From Betaproteobacteria bacterium (GTDB lineage: Bacteria > Pseudomonadota > Gammaproteobacteria > Burkholderiales > Usitatibacteraceae): DNA of 64,000 bases. Below are positions 61,027 through 64,000 of the stretch, piece by piece (the first letter of the stretch is position 1; every line of letters starts with the position of its first letter). The notes beneath the pieces are model-generated. The model searched no databases. It had not been told where the DNA came from and was given only the letters and a program-made list of their open reading frames with translations. Where the stretch lies: positions 1 to 64,000 of the forward strand of contig JADKJR010000004.1 in NCBI GenBank assembly GCA_016720925.1. Reading direction: 5' to 3'. Made by a program: the position numbers and the translations under genes.

Positions 61027-62766
61027 ATGCGCCGCCTTTCCCGTTCATGTTCGACGGCCCTGCCATTGCGGACGGTGCTGCCATTGAGGCATGTACTGCG
61101 CATTGGCGCCGCGCTGTTGCTGGCTTCATGTGTCACCCCGATCGTGCCGGACCTGGCCGCCACGGCGCCGGTGCTGGAGAATTTCGGCAAGACCACGCAG
61201 ACGATCACCACGTCAAAGCCGGAGGCGCAGCGCCTGTTTGACCAGGGCGTGTTGCAGGCGTATGCATTCAATGAACACGAGGCGGTGCGCGCTTTCAAGG
61301 CCGCGCTGGCCGCCGACCCGGCGTGCGCGATGTGCGCGTGGGGCGTGGCCTGGCAACTCGGGCCGAATATCAATGCGACGGAACGCGGCGACCAGACCGA
61401 GATGCGGCGCTATGCCGCGCTCGCCCGCGAGCACATGTCGCGCGTGACGCCACGTGAACGCGGACTGATCGAAGCGATGACCGCGCGCTATGCCGGCCTC
61501 GGGGTGCCGGTGCGCGAGGTGCCCACGTTGCCGAGCGATATCTGCGGCGTGAAAAGTACCAAGGCGCCCGATCCGCTGGACCTCGCCTATCTCGCGCACA
61601 TGCGCGAGCTGGCCAAGGCTTTTCCGGATGATGCGGATATCGCGTCGCTGTATGCGGAGGCGGCGATGATCGCCACGCCGGGCGACTGGTGGGATCGCAA
61701 GACCGGTGTGGCGGCGGGACAGATCGGCGCGGTCACCGCGCATATCGAGCGGCTGCTGAAGAGCGCGCCGGATCACACCGGGCTGAATCATTACCTGATC
61801 CATGCCGTCGATGCCTCGCCGCAACCACAGCGCGCGGAAGCCGCGGCCGACCGGCTGGGCGTGCTGGCGCCGCAATCGCCACACCTGCGGCATATGCCCG
61901 CGCACATCTACGCGCGCATCGCCCGCTTTGGTGATGCGGTGCGCGTGAACCAGAGCGCGCTTGAATCCGAAGTCAGTCTCGCCGAACTGATCAAGCGCCA
62001 GCAGTTCAAGGTCGTCAAGGACTGGGATGGCCACAACCTGCATTTCCTGTGGTTCGCGGCCTTGATGGATGGGCGCGCCGGACTGGCGCTGGAGACTGCC
62101 CGGCGCGCGGCGAAACGCAGTGCCGAGGACAAGCATGTCTATGCCGAATACAATCGCAGCTTGCCGCTGCTGACGTTGATTCGATTGCAACGCTGGGCAG
62201 ATGTGTTGGCCGAGCCCGCGCCTGCCGCGGACGCGGGCAAGCGTTTCGGGACCGCGGTCCATGCGCATGCGCGCGCCGTGGCGTTGGCGCGCACCGGCCA
62301 GCTCGCGCAGGCGCGTGAGGCGGGCGATGTTGTCGAGAACGCGGTGACCATCCTGAAACGTGAGCGGAATCCATCGGGTGATGAAAGCTTTGCGTTGACC
62401 TTGCTCGACGTTTTGCTGACGTGGCAACAGGCCGAGTTGGCGCTGGCCGCGGGCGATGCCGATGCCGCGCAACGTGCCGCGCAACGGGGTGTGGATCTGG
62501 AGGATGCGATCGAGGATCGTGAGCCGCCACTGCTGGCGGCGGGCTCGCGCAATTTGCTCGGGCACGTGATGCTCGAAGCAAAACGCTGGGGCGGCGCGGA
62601 ACAAGCTTTTCGCGACGACCTGGCCGACCAGCCCGGCAGCGGCTGGGCGTTGCGCGGCCTGACCCAATCGCTCACCCGCCAAGGCAAGTCCACTGAAGCC
62701 GCGACGGTCAAGGCGCAATGGGAAAAAGCCTGGAGGGAAGCGGACGGGGTACTGCGGAAGTTGTGA
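61027..62766 (+). CDS. TPR-repeat lipoprotein
   Basis: The 579-residue protein has a long positively charged start followed by a lipobox (LLASC, Cys35), so it is probably an outer-membrane or inner-membrane lipoprotein. The mature part is a series of tetratricopeptide-like helices (FDQGVLQAYAFNEHEAVRAFKAAL with the CAMCAWGVAW segment, then others in the middle and at the end: VMLEAKRWGGAEQAFRDDLAD). The early pattern (RLFDQGVLQAYAFNEHEAVRAF, PACAMCAWG) is known from similar proteins of unknown function. Two Cys in CAMC may form a disulfide. It has no obvious partner in the neighbourhood. Confidence 0.85.
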   Translation: MRRLSRSCSTALPLRTVLPLRHVLRIGAALLLASCVTPIVPDLAATAPVLENFGKTTQTITTSKPEAQRLFDQGVLQAYAFNEHEAVRAFKAALAADPACAMCAWGVAWQLGPNINATERGDQTEMRRYAALAREHMSRVTPRERGLIEAMTARYAGLGVPVREVPTLPSDICGVKSTKAPDPLDLAYLAHMRELAKAFPDDADIASLYAEAAMIATPGDWWDRKTGVAAGQIGAVTAHIERLLKSAPDHTGLNHYLIHAVDASPQPQRAEAAADRLGVLAPQSPHLRHMPAHIYARIARFGDAVRVNQSALESEVSLAELIKRQQFKVVKDWDGHNLHFLWFAALMDGRAGLALETARRAAKRSAEDKHVYAEYNRSLPLLTLIRLQRWADVLAEPAPAADAGKRFGTAVHAHARAVALARTGQLAQAREAGDVVENAVTILKRERNPSGDESFALTLLDVLLTWQQAELALAAGDADAAQRAAQRGVDLEDAIEDREPPLLAAGSRNLLGHVMLEAKRWGGAEQAFRDDLADQPGSGWALRGLTQSLTRQGKSTEAATVKAQWEKAWREADGVLRKL

Positions 62767-63112
62767 GGGGCAGATTCAGGTAAGTGCGTGAGCGCGCTCT
62801 GGGCGATTCGTAGCTCAGTTGAATGGCTGGTGCCTCTGTCGTACCGCCGCAGGCCAGTGCCCAGGTTCTGCGCGTTCAGGATTCAATGACACGCTTCAGC
62901 CCGGTCGTGGCGAAAGTACTGTCTGGAATCGAAATGAGCCGTGGATTGCGGATCGCGCCTCCCGCTACGGTATTCACTGGGTCCTCCGTTCACGATCACA
63001 TTGAGCGCGTTTTGATTCCTGAAGAATTTGTTCGAGTCTGCCTTCCATGTTTCCCTGCGCGGTAGTGTTGCCTGAAGATAAAATCTAGCTCGGGCTCTTT
63101 TTCCACGCGCAC
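62767..63112. other. Intergenic region of 346 bases
   Basis: No gene is supported. A tRNA-D-arm-like word (TAGCTCAGTTG, 62811-62821) was examined and dismissed, because acceptor, anticodon and T arms are absent. Confidence 0.4.
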
Positions 63113-64000
63113 ATGAGTTTTCGCCAAAACAACATCCGAAGCAAAGACATTGCGTTCACGATTATTGTCGCCGTCGCGATTGGCCTGCTGGCCGCCCTCG
63201 TGGTGTTCGCGGGTTTGCCTAGTTCCACGAAATTCATGCACGTGCTGCACAAGACCGGGCACCCTTTGGCGTTTGGATTGATTGCGTTGCTCGTTTTAAC
63301 TTTGCTGACGAAGCGCAAAGGCCTGCTCGCCAGGCCTGCCTGGATTCGGTATCTTGCGGCGTTCATCGCGGCCGTAGTGGTCGGGGCAGTGACCGAGATC
63401 GGTCAACTATTTACCCATCGAGGCGCGTCAGTCGTGGACGTGATGTACGATGCCGTTGGCGCGATAGCTTGCCTCGCCGGTCACGCCGGAATTCTTGGCG
63501 GTCGAATCGTGCCGAAGCCGCTTGGCTTGTGGCTGGGGCTTTTGTCGGTGGCGTTATTGGCGACGGCAGTCGCGCTGGGGCCTCTGATCTGGTGCCTGGC
63601 CGCCTACGCGGAGCGCGATGCGCGGTTTCCGATCATGATGCAAAATCCATCCGCGCTCGGCATGTTTTTCGTTTCGTCCGATGCCGGTAACGTTTCCATA
63701 ACAAGGTTGCCCGGCATCGGCGAAGGCGGTGGAGCGCAACAAAATGATGTAAACGAGGCGCCGGTCCTGAAAGTCGCCATCGACAAAGGGCGATACCCCG
63801 GCCTTCAAATCACCGAGCCGTTCCCGAAATGGAGCGGGTATCAGGCGCTAGCCGTGGATATCATCAATCCCGGTGAGAGCGAAATGGAGCTTGTCATTCG
63901 CGTGCACGATCGACCGCACAATTTCGAATACGACGATCGCTTCAATCGCTCTATCATTATTGGCGCGAGAACCCGCACCACCATCATGGTCCCGTTGCAG
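63113..64000 (+). CDS. VanZ-like membrane protein, truncated by window end
   Basis: An open frame from ATG 63113 runs to the window edge (296 codons) without a stop. The N-terminal half has four to five membrane spans and matches the VanZ-like family (KFMHVLHKTGHPLAFGLIAL, then GAVTEIGQLFTHRGASVVDV). From about residue 170 on a soluble domain begins, with a beta-rich pattern resembling carbohydrate-binding or CIA30-like domains (SGYQALAVDIINPGESEMEL, VIRVHDRPHNFEYDDRFN); this joins a VanZ-like membrane part to an extracytoplasmic domain. Function is unknown. VanZ gives low-level teicoplanin resistance in enterococci, but most family members have unrelated roles. Confidence 0.8.
   Translation, partial: MSFRQNNIRSKDIAFTIIVAVAIGLLAALVVFAGLPSSTKFMHVLHKTGHPLAFGLIALLVLTLLTKRKGLLARPAWIRYLAAFIAAVVVGAVTEIGQLFTHRGASVVDVMYDAVGAIACLAGHAGILGGRIVPKPLGLWLGLLSVALLATAVALGPLIWCLAAYAERDARFPIMMQNPSALGMFFVSSDAGNVSITRLPGIGEGGGAQQNDVNEAPVLKVAIDKGRYPGLQITEPFPKWSGYQALAVDIINPGESEMELVIRVHDRPHNFEYDDRFNRSIIIGARTRTTIMVPLQ

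Noticed and set aside
62805..62880. tRNA-like word TAGCTCAGTTG
   Set aside because: Only the D-arm word is present; acceptor stem, anticodon stem and T-arm cannot be formed in the surrounding sequence.

Overview
The window looks like chromosomal DNA of a free-living betaproteobacterium (Burkholderiales/Nitrosomonadales-like). The grounds are a GC-rich composition by eye, the gene order rne / rluC / HAD phosphatase / Rieske / sppA followed by maf-yceD-rpmF-plsX-fabHDG-acpP-fabF-mltG-tmk-holB-pilZ-tatD, a Bug/TctC-type solute receptor, and a recA gene with an SOS promoter. No rRNA, tRNA, CRISPR array, prophage or complete insertion sequence was seen. Genus cannot be fixed from the sequence alone.

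Layout. 1-7.1 kb holds a small lipoprotein, a frameshifted secreted protein, a low-molecular-weight tyrosine phosphatase, MarC, a CxxC peroxidase-like protein, a DsbA-fold isomerase and RNase E with its own terminator. 7.7-14.2 kb holds rluC, a phosphoglycolate-phosphatase-like HAD protein, a Rieske protein and sppA, then a large PAS-GGDEF-EAL c-di-GMP protein. 14.4-26.9 kb is the conserved housekeeping block: an rRNA-methylase-like protein and Maf/YceF on the minus strand, then yceD-rpmF-plsX-fabHDG-acpP-fabF-mltG-tmk-holB-pilZ, a LOG protein with a small TTG-started basic protein, and tatD.

27-36 kb is nutrient uptake: nupC-deoA for nucleosides, a beta-propeller/MoaD-like gene pair, and a ugpBAEC glycerol-3-phosphate ABC transporter interrupted by a small membrane ORF and a long intergenic repeat. 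36-46 kb holds a GNAT, a TonB receptor-YfiR-hybrid histidine kinase module (kinase frameshifted), a TPR/O-GlcNAc-transferase/glycosyltransferase fusion and pncC. 46.5-49.7 kb is recA (two LexA boxes on its promoter), a DUF3224 protein, a Cys-rich small protein, recX and a 47-aa membrane peptide. 49.8-54 kb is deoC (frameshifted), a cupin and a double-domain ALDH16-type aldehyde dehydrogenase, which together with nupC-deoA outline deoxynucleoside catabolism. 54-64 kb holds a hemerythrin-like protein, a cupin remnant, a frameshifted secreted delta-60-repeat protein with a dockerin-like tail, a PAS-like protein, a Bug receptor, a TPR lipoprotein and a VanZ-like gene cut by the window end.

The most unusual signals are a dispersed 66-bp palindromic repeat family (two clear intergenic copies, one in-frame copy forming the linker of the aldehyde dehydrogenase, one probable degenerate copy inside rluC, others at 3' gene ends) and a series of single-base frameshifts that all hit accessory genes and spare the housekeeping block.
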